Source of the DNA: Streptomyces sp. HNM0574
GTDB taxonomy: Bacteria; Actinomycetota; Actinomycetes; Streptomycetales; Streptomycetaceae
NCBI RefSeq assembly: GCF_012726235.1
Contig: NZ_JAASAH010000013.1
Coordinates: 1-64,000, forward strand
Direction: 5' to 3'
DNA: 64,000 bases
The translations under genes were made by a program, and so were the position numbers. The notes under the pieces are model-generated. The model searched no databases, had not been told where the DNA came from, and worked only from the letters and a program-made list of their open reading frames with translations. Numbering within the stretch: the stretch's first letter is position 1; each line of letters starts with the position of its first letter. Of the stretch, positions 33,647-45,745 are shown in pieces.

Positions 33647-34609
33647 TCAGCCGTCGGTGCCCGTCCCGGCTTCGGCGACCAGTTCGCGGGAGCGCTCGAC
33701 GTCCTGCGCCATGCGCTCCAGCAGCGCGTCCAGCGTGTCGAACTTCTCCTGCCCGCGGAGGTACGCGAGGAAGTCCACCGCCACGTGCATCCCGTACAGG
33801 TCCAGCCCGACGCGGTCGATCGCGTACGCCTCGACCGTGCGCTCGGTGCCCTCGAACTGCGGGTTCGTGCCCACCGAGATGGCCGCCGGCATGGCCTCGC
33901 CGTCCACGGTCAGCCAGCCCGCGTACACCCCGTCGGCGGGGACGGCGGTGTGCTGGAGGGTCTCCACGTTCGCCGTGGGGTAGCCGAGTTCGCGCCCGCG
34001 CTGTGCGCCGCGCACCACCACGCCCTCGACCCGGTGCGGCCGGCCCAGCACCTCGGCGGCGCCGACGACGTCGCCCTCGGCGATCAGCTGCCGGGTCAGC
34101 GTCGAGGAGAACGGCACGCCGCCCCCGGCCTTCCCGCGCTGGTAGAGGTCGACCACGACGACGTCGTAGTCGTAGGTGCGGCCCAGCTCGCCGAGCAGGG
34201 CCACGTCCCCCGCGGCCTTGTGCCCGAAGCGGAAGTTGGGGCCCTCGACGACGCTGCGCGCGTGCAGCTTGTCGACCAGCACCTTCACCACGAAGTCGGC
34301 GGGCGAGAGCTGCGAGAACTCCGCGGTGAACGGCAGCACCAGCACCGCGTCCACCCCGAGCTCGCCCATCAGCTCGGCCCGGCGCTCGTGCGGGGCCAGC
34401 AGCGGCGGATGGCTTCCGGGCCGGACGACCTCGCTCGGGTGCGGGTCGAAGGTGACGACGACGGCGGGGACGCCGAGTTCCCTGGCCCGCTCCACCGTCC
34501 TGCCGATGATCAGCTGGTGCCCGCGGTGCACCCCGTCGTACGAGCCGATGGTGACGACGCTGCGCCCCCAGCCCTCCGGAATGTCCTCCAAGCCACGCCA
34601 GCGCTGCAC
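33647..34609 (-). CDS. ribF: Bifunctional riboflavin kinase / FMN adenylyltransferase
   Basis: 320 aa; makes FMN and then FAD from riboflavin. The N-terminal FAD-synthetase domain has the nucleotidyltransferase motif GSYDGVHRGHQ (H28, H31) and FDPHP. The C-terminal kinase domain has GYPTANV and the GVYAGW segment. Length is normal. GTG at 34609 follows GAGGAG; longer ATG-started frames are not supported. It supplies cofactor to flavoenzymes such as ThyX. Confidence 0.95.
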   Translation of the reverse strand: MQRWRGLEDIPEGWGRSVVTIGSYDGVHRGHQLIIGRTVERARELGVPAVVVTFDPHPSEVVRPGSHPPLLAPHERRAELMGELGVDAVLVLPFTAEFSQLSPADFVVKVLVDKLHARSVVEGPNFRFGHKAAGDVALLGELGRTYDYDVVVVDLYQRGKAGGGVPFSSTLTRQLIAEGDVVGAAEVLGRPHRVEGVVVRGAQRGRELGYPTANVETLQHTAVPADGVYAGWLTVDGEAMPAAISVGTNPQFEGTERTVEAYAIDRVGLDLYGMHVAVDFLAYLRGQEKFDTLDALLERMAQDVERSRELVAEAGTGTDG

Positions 34610-34734
34610 GTCCCGCTCCTCGCCGATGCCAATGGTTTCGCCGGTCCAAGGGTGCCATGCCGCTTCCCGGCGCTCGCACGGGACCCGCGTCTGTCCGCAC
34701 AGCACCCGTCACCCCACGTGCGGACCCGGCCGCG

Positions 34735-37700
34735 CTACGGCTCGGCCCGCGCCCGGCACAGCCCAGGAACCCCCGCCTCCGGCCCGGCATCCTCCGCTTC
34801 CGGCCCCTCCTGCCCCGTCGCACCCCCGTGGCCTGCCGGTACGCCGGTGCCCTGGCCCGGCACCCTGCCCTCCGCCTCCGCTCCCCCGCCGGACGCCCAC
34901 TCCTCCGGCGCCCCGGCGATCCAGGCCCGTACCGTCCGCGCGAACCCCGGGATCTCGCGGGCGAGTTCGAGCAGGCGCCGGTCGAAGGCGAGCGCGCCCT
35001 CCGGGGTGCGGGACATCAGCCGGCCGAGCCGGCGGACCTGCCCGGCCGGTGCCGCGCCGCCCCGCCGCCCGTACCGCCGCACCACCGCGGCCAGCAGCTC
35101 CTCCAGCACCAGCGGGTCCCGCTCCCGGGCGAGCAGCGCCTCCGTCAGCTCCTCGCCGTCCTCGGTGCCGCCCAGCTCGCGGACGAGGCGGGCGCGCAGC
35201 GCCGGCTCCGCGCCCTGCAACCGCGCCACCAGCAGGGCGAGCGCCTCCCCCGCCGAGGGCCCGCGCCCCAGCAGGCCGCGCAGATAGGTGGCGACGGCGT
35301 CCCCCGCCGCCTCGGGCCGCAGCTCCGCGTACTCCCCGGCCAGCTCGGCCACCCGCCGGGCCGCCACCGGCTCGCGCACCTGCGCCAGCGCCCGCAGCAG
35401 CGCGGTCGCGCCCGGTCCCGGCTGGTGCAGGCGCGCCCGGAAGACGTGCCGTACGACGTCCGGGTGCCGGGCGAGGGCGCTGCCGAGGGCCCCCGCGAGC
35501 GCCGGCTCGCCCGTGGCCGCCAGGTGCTCGACGGCGGCGGCGAGATGGGGGCTGCGGCCGCCCGCGTCCCGCACCAGCACCGCGAGCGCCCGCGCGCGCT
35601 GCCGCGGCCCGTCGTTCCGCTCCAGCAGGTCGCCCGCGGCGCGGCGGAGCAGCGCGCGGTCCTCGTCGGTGCGGGCCAGCGGGACGGCGCGGTGCGCGTA
35701 GGCCGCGGCGGCGGCGCGGTGCTCGACCTCGTCCGCGCGCGCCCAGCGGGCGACGGCGCGGCACAGCGCGGACGGTTCCTCGTGCAGCAGCTCGGCGAGA
35801 AGCTCGTCGGCGCGGGGGTGCCGGGCGCGCAGCAGGACGTCGAGCAGCCCGTCGAGACCGGCCGCTCGGTGCGCGTAGAGCAGGGCCTGTGCGGCGGTGG
35901 CGACGGTCGGGGACGCGGCGCCGTCGTGGCAGGGCAGCGGGCGCGCATCCCGGAACCAGTCGCACAACAGGGTCTGGACGGCGTGCGGTTCGGCGTCCAG
36001 CAGGGTGCCGACGGCGTCGATGAACCGCACCCGCGTCCCCGCTTCCGGCGCCGCCTCGCTGCCGTGCGGCGGGTCGGCGGGCAGCAGGACGCGGAGCAGG
36101 TCGAGCCGGCCGGCGGCCGGGAGCGGCAGTGCGGCCCAGAAGCCGGGGCCGAAGCAGGTGCAGGTCGCCGGGTCGGCGAGCGGTCCGCCGTCCCCGGAGG
36201 CGGCGATCCGCTCCGCGAGAGTGCGCAGGAGGTCCAGGTACGGGCGGGCGTCGGGCAGTCCGAGCAGCGTCTCGGTCAGCAGATGGGCCGCCCACCAGCG
36301 CGCCTCCCCGCCGTCCTCGGGCGCGGCCCGGGCCTCCGGCGCCGCGCGGTCGGCCAGCGGCCACAGCCGCGAGGCCAGCGCACCGGGGCCCTCGTTCCGG
36401 CCGCACAGCAGCAGGGCCTGCACCACGGGTCCGATCCGGTGCCGGGGCACGGGTACGCCCGCGCGCCGCCGGCCTATGAGCGCGTCCAGCGCCGCGTCGA
36501 GCTCCAGGTGCGCGCCCTGCACCCAGTCGCCCAGCTCCTCGTCGGCGAAGCGGTACCCCTCGCCGGCCGGGACGAGGACCTCCTCGGCCAGCACCGCCGA
36601 GGCCCAGCCGCTGCTCCACGGGAAGATCTCCTCGAACGAGGCGATGTCCAGCTCCCCCTGCCCCGGCCCCAGCGCGCGCCGCGCCGCCTCGTGCAGCTGC
36701 CCCGAGGCGGCCGCGGCCAGCCGCCGCACCGCCGCGGCACCCGGCGCCGGACGCACCCCCGCCGCCAGCCGGACCGCGACCCGCAGGCAGAGCAGGCCGA
36801 GGTACCCGGAGAGCAGCTCGGCCCGGTCCGGCACCCGCGCGCCCTCCCGGCCGTCCGCGCCGCCCGGCTGGGCCGCGCGGATCTCGGCGAGCATCCGTAT
36901 CGCGAGCGGGTGGCGCGCGTCCCGCGGGGCGAGGACGCCCTCGGGCAGCCCGTGCCGTTGCCTGGCCGCGGCCGCCTGCCGCGCCGGGAGCCCGCCGAGC
37001 CGTACGCAGGGCGGCAGGCGCGTGCCCCGGTGCGAGTCCGCGCCGTACGCGCCTCCGCCCTGCCCCGGGCCGGGGTGCAGCATGCCGCCGGGGAAGAGCC
37101 GTCCGGCCTGCTCCCAGTACTCGGGGCGGCAGGCGACGACCAGGCGCGCGCCGGAGGCCCGCAGCCAGCTCGCCGTACCGGCCGTCCAGCCGCGCAGCGC
37201 GTGCGCGAGCCGGGGCGGCATCTCCTCCGGTGCGTCGAGCAGGACGAGCAGGGGGCGCCCGGCGTCGCGGGCCAGCCGGGCGACGACGTCGGCATTGGCC
37301 TCCCCCGGGTCGCCCGTGAACGGCCCGGCCGGGGCCGCGGTGACGATCCGCGCGGCCCCGGCCAGCGCCCGGCCCACGGCCTCGCGGAGGCTGCCGTCCT
37401 CGGCCAGCAGATCGGCGCCCCGCAGCCACACCGTCGGCGCGGGCTCGGCGCCCACGGCCCGCCGCGCCGCCAGCGCCGCCAGCTCGGTGCTCCGGCCGGT
37501 ACCGGGCCGTCCGACGAGTGCCAGTACGGACGCGTGCCCCGCGGCGAACTCCCGCAGCGCGCCCACGACTTCGGCCCGCTCCACCGTCCCGGCCGCCCGC
37601 GCGGCCGCCGGGCCCACGGAGGTGGCGGTCAGCTCCAGCGCCCCCGCGAGGTTGAGGTCGGGCCCGAAGCCGGGCACCACCGCGCCGTTGCGCGCGAGCA

Positions 37701-38325
37701 GCGCGCCCAGCGGCCCGTACGCGGCGGGCGTCCCGGGCGGCCGCAGCGGCACCGCGAGCGCGTCCGGCCCCGCCTCGTCCGCGTCCCGCGCGCGCAGCGC
37801 GGCGCCGACGACGGCGAGCACGGCGCCGGTGCCCGCGTCGGCCACCGGGGCTCCGGGGGCGCACCGGCTCAAGCGCAGCCGCCCGGGCCCGTCCGGCAGC
37901 CGCAGCCCGAGGACGCCGTCGAGCCGGTGCCGTCCCTGGGGCGTGGCGTACCCGGCGGCGGTCCAGCCGGTGATCCGCGCGGCGAGCCAGCCCCCGTCCG
38001 GCAGCCCGACGCGTACCTCCCGGCCGGCCACCCGCGCCCGCTCGGCGGCGAACACCGCGGGCCTGACCCGGTCCTCGGCACGCTCGGCCCGGACGAGCCC
38101 GGGGACGCGGACGAACGCGAGGTCCCAGCCGGGCAGCGGCGTGACGTCCTCGGCGGCGACGCGGTGCTCGGCGCCGGAGGGGGCGCGGACGACGGCCGGC
38201 CCGTCCAGCGCCTCGTGGCTGGTGACGAGCGTGCCGAGACCGTCGGCGACGCATCCCGTGCCCCGCGTGCGTCCGCCGGGGCCGAGGATCCGCACCAGCG
38301 TGGGCTCCCCACGCACCGCCACCAT
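34735..38325 (-). CDS. Trypsin-like/NTPase-helical repeat protein with degenerate active sites
   Basis: 1196 aa. The N-terminal domain (about 1-215) has a trypsin-like layout with H37 (VTSHEAL) and D68 (PGWDLAFVRV). The GDSGGP site reads C155-APGAP, so the nucleophilic Ser is Pro157. A STAND/AAA-type NTPase follows: Walker A GRPGTGRST (272-280) has Arg278 in place of Lys, and Walker B is PLLVLLDAPEE (D364). The rest is helical and repeat-like, Ala/Arg/Leu-rich, with a Pro/Gly tail. ATG at 38325 follows GGGAGG. Overlapping open frames are shadows. Probably a sensor or scaffold; no function known to me. Confidence 0.75.
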   Translation of the reverse strand: MVAVRGEPTLVRILGPGGRTRGTGCVADGLGTLVTSHEALDGPAVVRAPSGAEHRVAAEDVTPLPGWDLAFVRVPGLVRAERAEDRVRPAVFAAERARVAGREVRVGLPDGGWLAARITGWTAAGYATPQGRHRLDGVLGLRLPDGPGRLRLSRCAPGAPVADAGTGAVLAVVGAALRARDADEAGPDALAVPLRPPGTPAAYGPLGALLARNGAVVPGFGPDLNLAGALELTATSVGPAAARAAGTVERAEVVGALREFAAGHASVLALVGRPGTGRSTELAALAARRAVGAEPAPTVWLRGADLLAEDGSLREAVGRALAGAARIVTAAPAGPFTGDPGEANADVVARLARDAGRPLLVLLDAPEEMPPRLAHALRGWTAGTASWLRASGARLVVACRPEYWEQAGRLFPGGMLHPGPGQGGGAYGADSHRGTRLPPCVRLGGLPARQAAAARQRHGLPEGVLAPRDARHPLAIRMLAEIRAAQPGGADGREGARVPDRAELLSGYLGLLCLRVAVRLAAGVRPAPGAAAVRRLAAAASGQLHEAARRALGPGQGELDIASFEEIFPWSSGWASAVLAEEVLVPAGEGYRFADEELGDWVQGAHLELDAALDALIGRRRAGVPVPRHRIGPVVQALLLCGRNEGPGALASRLWPLADRAAPEARAAPEDGGEARWWAAHLLTETLLGLPDARPYLDLLRTLAERIAASGDGGPLADPATCTCFGPGFWAALPLPAAGRLDLLRVLLPADPPHGSEAAPEAGTRVRFIDAVGTLLDAEPHAVQTLLCDWFRDARPLPCHDGAASPTVATAAQALLYAHRAAGLDGLLDVLLRARHPRADELLAELLHEEPSALCRAVARWARADEVEHRAAAAAYAHRAVPLARTDEDRALLRRAAGDLLERNDGPRQRARALAVLVRDAGGRSPHLAAAVEHLAATGEPALAGALGSALARHPDVVRHVFRARLHQPGPGATALLRALAQVREPVAARRVAELAGEYAELRPEAAGDAVATYLRGLLGRGPSAGEALALLVARLQGAEPALRARLVRELGGTEDGEELTEALLARERDPLVLEELLAAVVRRYGRRGGAAPAGQVRRLGRLMSRTPEGALAFDRRLLELAREIPGFARTVRAWIAGAPEEWASGGGAEAEGRVPGQGTGVPAGHGGATGQEGPEAEDAGPEAGVPGLCRARAEP

Positions 38326-38454
38326 TGCCCGAACCTCCCCGACGGCCCAACGCGTCGAGCCTAAGGGGGAGTTGATCAGCCACGCAGCGCGTTCGCGGAA
38401 CGCGCCCCCGTGCACGCCCCGGCACGCGCCGAGCGCCCGCACGATGGAGTGAAT

Positions 38455-38486
38455 CCGGGGCCCGCCCCGTACGGGACGGGCCCCGG
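38455..38486 (-). terminator. truB terminator
   Basis: CCGGGGCCCGCCCCGT pairs with ACGGGACGGGCCCCGG around the centre of 38455-38486, with one mismatch. It lies about 30 bases after the truB stop. Confidence 0.75.
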
Positions 38487-38514
38487 AAGCGGAGCCGATG
38501 CGCGCGGACCGCCG

Positions 38515-39450
38515 TCAGGCGAACACGGCGAGGCTCTTCGCCTTGCCGTTCTTCTCCTCGACCAGCGCGATGAACCGGTCCTCGGGGCCGAACACCGCGA
38601 CCGGCCCCTCCTTGCCCTGCCGGGCCACCGGCGCCGGCATCGTCAGCTGCACGCCGTTGCCCAGCAGCCGCGCCTTGTCCGCGTCGAGGTCCCAGCGCGG
38701 GAACGCCTGGGCAGCCGCCTCGGCGAGCGGCAGCAGCGAGATCTCGCCCGCCTCGTCGACCTCGCCCTGCAGCGCCTCCAGGCTCCGCGCGCCGTCCAGC
38801 TTGTACGGGCCGACCCGGGTACGGCGCAGCGCCGACAGATGCCCGCCGCAGCCGAGGGCCACCCCGAGATCGCGGGCCAGCGCCCGCACGTACGTGCCCG
38901 AGGAGCAGACGACGGACACCAGCAGGTCCGTGACGGGTGTCCCGTCCTCGGCCCGCTCCTCCCGCACGTCGTGCACCAGGAACGAGGAGATCGTCACCGG
39001 CCGCGCGGCCAGCTCGACGTCCTCGCCCTCGCGCACCCGCGCGTAGCTCCGCTTGCCGTCCACCTTCACCGCGCTGACCTTGGACGGCACCTGCATGATG
39101 TCGCCCGTCAGCTCCGCGACGGCCGCGTCGATCGCCGCACGGGAGAGCCCCTCGGCGCCCTCGGACGCGGTGAACTCCCCCTCGGCGTCCTCCGTCACGG
39201 TGGACTGCCCGAGGCGGACCGTCGCGACGTACTCCTTCTCCGTCAGCGCGAGATGCCCCAGCAGCCGGGTCGCCTTCTCGACGCCGATGACGAGCACACC
39301 GGTGGCCATCGGGTCCAGCGTCCCCGCGTGCCCGACCCGCCGGGTACGGGCGATGCCGCGCATCTTCGCGACGACGTCGTGCGAAGTGAACCCGGCGGGC
39401 TTGTCGACCACGACAAGCCCGCCGGGCCCGTTGTCCTTCTTCTTCGCCAC
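38515..39450 (-). CDS. truB: tRNA pseudouridine-55 synthase
   Basis: 311 aa; makes the universal pseudouridine in the tRNA T-loop. Motif GHAGTLDPMATGVL carries the catalytic Asp (D46), and VDKPAGFTSHD is the family start region. GTG at 39450 lies three bases after the rbfA stop, so the genes are cotranscribed, the usual truB-rbfA-infB order. Confidence 0.95.
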   Translation of the reverse strand: MAKKKDNGPGGLVVVDKPAGFTSHDVVAKMRGIARTRRVGHAGTLDPMATGVLVIGVEKATRLLGHLALTEKEYVATVRLGQSTVTEDAEGEFTASEGAEGLSRAAIDAAVAELTGDIMQVPSKVSAVKVDGKRSYARVREGEDVELAARPVTISSFLVHDVREERAEDGTPVTDLLVSVVCSSGTYVRALARDLGVALGCGGHLSALRRTRVGPYKLDGARSLEALQGEVDEAGEISLLPLAEAAAQAFPRWDLDADKARLLGNGVQLTMPAPVARQGKEGPVAVFGPEDRFIALVEEKNGKAKSLAVFA

Positions 39451-39453
39451 AGG

Positions 39454-39936
39454 TCAGACGCCCTTGTTCCCGGCGGACCCCTCGGAGTCCTCCGCCTCGG
39501 CGCCCTCCTCGTCCTCGCCCGGCTTCCGGTACGGGTCGGCCTCGCCGGCGTACACGGCACCGGAGGACGCCTTGCGCACCTCCTCGTCGGAGGCCTTCGC
39601 CCGGGCGAGGAGATCCTCCATCGTGCGGGCGTTCTCGGGCAGGGCGTCGGGCACGAAGGTGAGGCTCGGGGTGTGCTTCACCCCGGCCGCCGAGCCGACG
39701 GCCGAGCGCAGCACGCCCTTCGCGCTCTCCAGCCCGGCCGCCGCCGCCTCCCGGTCGGCGTCGTCCCCGTAGACCGTGTAGAAGACCGTCGCCTCCCGCA
39801 GGTCCCCGGTGACCCGGGTGTCCGTGACGGTCACGTGCGAGCCGAGCCGGGGGTCCTTGATGCCCCGGTGCAGCTTCTCCGCGACCACCTCACGGATGAG
39901 GTCCGCCAGCCTCTTGGCCCGCGCATTGTCGGCCAC
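39454..39936 (-). CDS. rbfA: 30S ribosome-binding factor RbfA
   Basis: 160 aa with the KH-like fold needed for 16S rRNA 5'-end maturation. ADLIREVVAEKLHRGIKDP, VTVTDTRVTGDLREATVFYT and PSLTFVPDALPENARTMEDL are family segments. The acidic C-terminal tail (EDEEGAEAEDSEGS) is longer than in enterobacteria. GTG at 39936 follows AAGGAG. Confidence 0.95.
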   Translation of the reverse strand: MADNARAKRLADLIREVVAEKLHRGIKDPRLGSHVTVTDTRVTGDLREATVFYTVYGDDADREAAAAGLESAKGVLRSAVGSAAGVKHTPSLTFVPDALPENARTMEDLLARAKASDEEVRKASSGAVYAGEADPYRKPGEDEEGAEAEDSEGSAGNKGV

Positions 39937-39951
39937 TGGTCCGCTCCTTGC

Positions 39952-40248
39952 TTATTCGTCTTCGTCTGTGTGGAACCGCCGCCGCGTCGACAGCAGCTCC
40001 ACCTCCGGCCGGGCGGCCACGAGACGCTCGCACCGGTCGAGTACGTCCGTCACATGCTCCGGGTCCCCGGACACCGCCGCCAGTCCGATCCTGGTCCGGC
40101 GGTAAAGATCCTGCTCGCCGACCTCCGCCGCCGTCACCGCGTACTTGCGCTGAAGCTCGGCGACGATCGGGCGGACGACAGAACGCTTCTGCTTGAGCGA
40201 ATGGACATCGCCCAGCAGCAGGTCAAAAGAGAGAGTCCCTACATACAC
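39952..40248 (-). CDS. YlxP-like DUF503 protein
   Basis: 98 aa. MYVGTLSFDLLLGDVHSLK and KRSVVRPIVAELQRKYAVTA are the DUF503 signature; the family sits between infB and rbfA in many bacteria and is linked to ribosome assembly without a defined activity. GTG start at 40248 without a visible Shine-Dalgarno sequence. Tail is charged. Confidence 0.88.
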   Translation of the reverse strand: MYVGTLSFDLLLGDVHSLKQKRSVVRPIVAELQRKYAVTAAEVGEQDLYRRTRIGLAAVSGDPEHVTDVLDRCERLVAARPEVELLSTRRRFHTDEDE

Positions 40249-40270
40249 GCGGTGATGTTACGCGGAACGG

Positions 40271-40310
40271 CCGGGGCCGATCGACGGAGTTTCCCGCCGA
40301 CCGGCCCCGG
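40271..40310 (-). terminator. Possible infB hairpin / attenuator
   Basis: CCGGGGCCG (40271-40279) and CGGCCCCGG (40302-40310) can pair across a 22-base loop in the 117-base gap between infB and ylxP. A weak candidate because the operon probably continues. Confidence 0.35.
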
Positions 40311-40365
40311 TACCGATCACACGCCCTGCGCGCTGAGCTCAGCCGCGCAGTGTCTTCCGCACGGC

Positions 40366-43449
<3,084 letters not shown>

Positions 43450-43489
43450 TTCGCTCCTTACGGCCCGGGGGATGTCCGCCGGACCTTCG

Positions 43490-43535
43490 CTACTTATGCA
43501 TGGGCGTACTCATCGCGTACTCATCGAGTGCTCAT
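43490..43535 (-). promoter_or_regulatory. Three overlapping mini-ORFs in the infB leader
   Basis: On the infB strand an 11-bp unit (GATGAGTACGC and variants) is repeated three times and creates ATG AGC ACT CGA TGA (43535-43521), ATG AGT ACG CGA TGA (43524-43510) and ATG AGT ACG CCC ATG CAT AAG TAG (43513-43490). Each stop overlaps the next ATG. The last stop is 40 bases before the infB GTG. Function as translated upstream ORFs is inference. Confidence 0.6.
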
Positions 43536-43575
43536 CGCAATCTCGACCTACTTCCGACTCGCGAGGTACCTACTC

Positions 43576-43597
43576 CCCGCACGGAACTCCGTGCGGG
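43576..43597 (-). terminator. Hairpin between ylxR and infB
   Basis: CCCGCACGGA (43576-43585) and TCCGTGCGGG (43588-43597) form a tight stem five bases after the ylxR stop and upstream of the infB mini-ORFs. It could be a partial terminator (attenuator) or an mRNA processing site. Confidence 0.6.
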
Positions 43598-43602
43598 CTG
43601 TC

Positions 43603-43890
43603 TTACGGTGTTGCCTGCTCGATCCGCACCACGTGCTCACGCAGATCCGCGGTGTCGAACGGTCCCGGACCCCGGAAGGCCCGGTTGAACGCCCGGCGGC
43701 GGACGGCCTGCTCAAGGCAGGCGACGGTGGGGTGCACATAAGCACCCCGGCCGGGCAGCGTACCGCGAAGATCGGGGACGCAGCGCCCCTCGATCAGCAC
43801 CACACGCAACAGTCCGCGTTTGTCCGAACATTCCCGGCAACCCACACAGGTGCGCTCAGGGCTCACTCCGGTCCGCGTCCGGCCAGACAC
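43603..43890 (-). CDS. ylxR: YlxR RNA-binding protein (DUF448)
   Basis: 95 aa. RTCVGCRE near the N-terminus, GRGAYVHP in the middle and the basic C-terminal helix are the family hallmarks. In other bacteria YlxR binds nucleic acids and lies between nusA and infB, as here. GTG at 43890; 64 bases downstream of nusA. Confidence 0.92.
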   Translation of the reverse strand: MSGRTRTGVSPERTCVGCRECSDKRGLLRVVLIEGRCVPDLRGTLPGRGAYVHPTVACLEQAVRRRAFNRAFRGPGPFDTADLREHVVRIEQATP

Positions 43891-43954
43891 TCCTCAAGTC
43901 TACCTTCCTGAGCGGCCTGCTCCCCTGGGGGGTGAACAGGCCGGCATCACGTTT

Positions 43955-45010
43955 TCAGCCCTCTTCGGGCCGGCTTCCCCGGTCCGCCTGTCCGGCCGCC
44001 GGAGCAGCCGCCTGACCTGCGGTGTGACCGGGAGCGTCCGCGGTGTCGGGACGGATGTCGATGCGCCAGCCGGTCAGCCGGGCGGCGAGACGGGCGTTCT
44101 GCCCCTCCTTACCGATGGCCAGTGACAGCTGGTAATCGGGCACCGTCACCCGGGCCGAACGGGCCGCGAGGTCGATGATCTCCACCTCGCTGACGCGGGC
44201 CGGCGAGAGCGCGTTGGCCACCAGCTCGGCGGGGTCCTCGGACCAGTCGACGATGTCGATCTTCTCGCCGTGCAGCTCGGCCATGACGTTGCGCACGCGG
44301 CCGCCCATCGGGCCGATGCAGGCGCCCTTGGCGTTCAGCCCGGCACGCGCCGAGCGCACCGCGATCTTCGTGCGGTGCCCGGCCTCGCGCGCGATCGCGC
44401 AGATCTCCACCGAGCCGTCGGCGATCTCCGGGACCTCGAGCTCGAAGAGCTTCTTCACCAGGTTCGGGTGGGTCCGCGAGAGCGTCACCGAGGGGCCGCG
44501 GACACCCTTGGCGACCCGGACGACGTACGTCCGCAGCCGGGTGCCGTGCGAGTAGTCCTCGCCCGGGACCTGCTCCTGCGGGGGCAGGATGGCCTCCAGC
44601 TTGCCGATGTCGACCAGCACGCTCTTGGGGTCCTTGCCCTGCTGGACCTGGCCGGCGACGACGTCGCCCTCGCGGCCCGCGTACTCGCCGAAGGTGACCT
44701 CTTCCTCGGCGTCCCGCAGCCGCTGCAGGATGACCTGCTTGGCCGTCGTCGCGGCGATCCGGCCGAAGCCGGTGGGGGTGTCGTCGAACTCGCGCGGCTC
44801 GGCACCCTCCTCCAGGTCCGCCGGGTTCTCCTTCGCCCACACCGTCACGTGGCCGGTCTTGCGGTCCAGCTCGACGCGTGCGTTGCGGTAGCTGCCCTCG
44901 GTGCGGTGGTACGCGATGAGGAGGGCCGACTCAATCGCCTCGACCAGCAGGTCGAGGGAGATCTCCTTCTCCCTCACCAGCCCTCGCAGGGCACTCATGT
45001 CGATGTCCAC
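43955..45010 (-). CDS. nusA: Transcription termination/antitermination protein NusA
   Basis: 351 aa. N-terminal RNA polymerase-binding domain, S1 domain (about 120-190), then tandem KH domains with GMxGxR-like segment ACIGPMGGRVRNVM and SLAIGKEGQNARLAARL. Lacks the C-terminal acidic repeats, as usual in actinobacteria. It acts with boxA in rRNA antitermination. GTG at 45010 follows GAGGAGG, two bases after the rimP stop. Confidence 0.96.
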   Translation of the reverse strand: MDIDMSALRGLVREKEISLDLLVEAIESALLIAYHRTEGSYRNARVELDRKTGHVTVWAKENPADLEEGAEPREFDDTPTGFGRIAATTAKQVILQRLRDAEEEVTFGEYAGREGDVVAGQVQQGKDPKSVLVDIGKLEAILPPQEQVPGEDYSHGTRLRTYVVRVAKGVRGPSVTLSRTHPNLVKKLFELEVPEIADGSVEICAIAREAGHRTKIAVRSARAGLNAKGACIGPMGGRVRNVMAELHGEKIDIVDWSEDPAELVANALSPARVSEVEIIDLAARSARVTVPDYQLSLAIGKEGQNARLAARLTGWRIDIRPDTADAPGHTAGQAAAPAAGQADRGSRPEEG

Positions 45011-45012
45011 GG

Positions 45013-45558
45013 TTACGCCTCCTCGCTTCCTTCTTCGGCGGCCGCGGACTCGTGCTGCGCCTTCTTCTCAGCGGCCTTGCGGTTGAACTCGATCTCCACG
45101 CGCGCCTTCGCGATCTCCTCGAACGCGAGACGGCGCGGGGTGGGCTTGCGGCCCTTCACTCCGGGAATCTCGAGGTCCAGACCCTCGTCGTCCACGGAGA
45201 TGACACGTGCGGTGACCTCTCCGCCCCCGGCCTCGTCCGTCAGGTGCGCCTTGACTAGCCGGCCGACGGCGCGGCGGAAGTGCCGCGGCTGCGTCAGCGG
45301 GCGGTCGGCGCCCGGCGAGGTGACTTCGAGGACGTAGGGCGCGCCTCCCATGACGTCGGACTCGTCGAGCTTGTCGGAGATCACGCGGCTCAGATCGGCG
45401 CACGCGTCCAGCTCGACGCCCTCGTCGGAATCGACCACTACGCGGAGTACGCGCCGCTTGCCCGCCGGGGTGACCTCGATCTCCTCAAGATCCATTCCCT
45501 GCTCGCCGACCAGCGGTTCCAGCAGTCCGCGCAGCCTCTCGCTCTGGGTCGTACTCAT
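45013..45558 (-). CDS. rimP: Ribosome maturation factor RimP
   Basis: 181 aa, 30S assembly factor. The N-terminal alpha/beta domain has LEEIEVTPAGKRRVLRVVVD and SPGADRPL in the linker region, followed by a small SH3-like C-terminal domain. Tail rich in Glu. ATG at 45558; first gene of the rimP-nusA-ylxR-infB-ylxP-rbfA-truB unit. A TAGGCT -10-like box lies upstream at 45625-45630 on the minus strand. Confidence 0.94.
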   Translation of the reverse strand: MSTTQSERLRGLLEPLVGEQGMDLEEIEVTPAGKRRVLRVVVDSDEGVELDACADLSRVISDKLDESDVMGGAPYVLEVTSPGADRPLTQPRHFRRAVGRLVKAHLTDEAGGGEVTARVISVDDEGLDLEIPGVKGRKPTPRRLAFEEIAKARVEIEFNRKAAEKKAQHESAAAEEGSEEA

Positions 45559-45745
45559 CCGGGTGACTCCTCGGCCGCGTCTGCTGTTGTCGGGGACCTC
45601 GTACGGGAGGACGCATTCGGGTAAAGCCTATCGTCTGCCGCGGGCGACGCCGACCAGACGGGCGATCCGTGCGGGATGCCCGGTGCGTCCGGGTACGCAT
45701 GGTGCGCCGCGGGTGGCCCCGTCAGGGGTGCGCGGAGGCACCGGC

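Noticed and set aside
34709..38425. Alternative minus-strand frame of similar length over the trypsin-like gene
   Set aside because: Almost pure Arg/Ala/Gly composition without motifs; the chosen frame has the protease and NTPase patterns and a good ribosome binding site.
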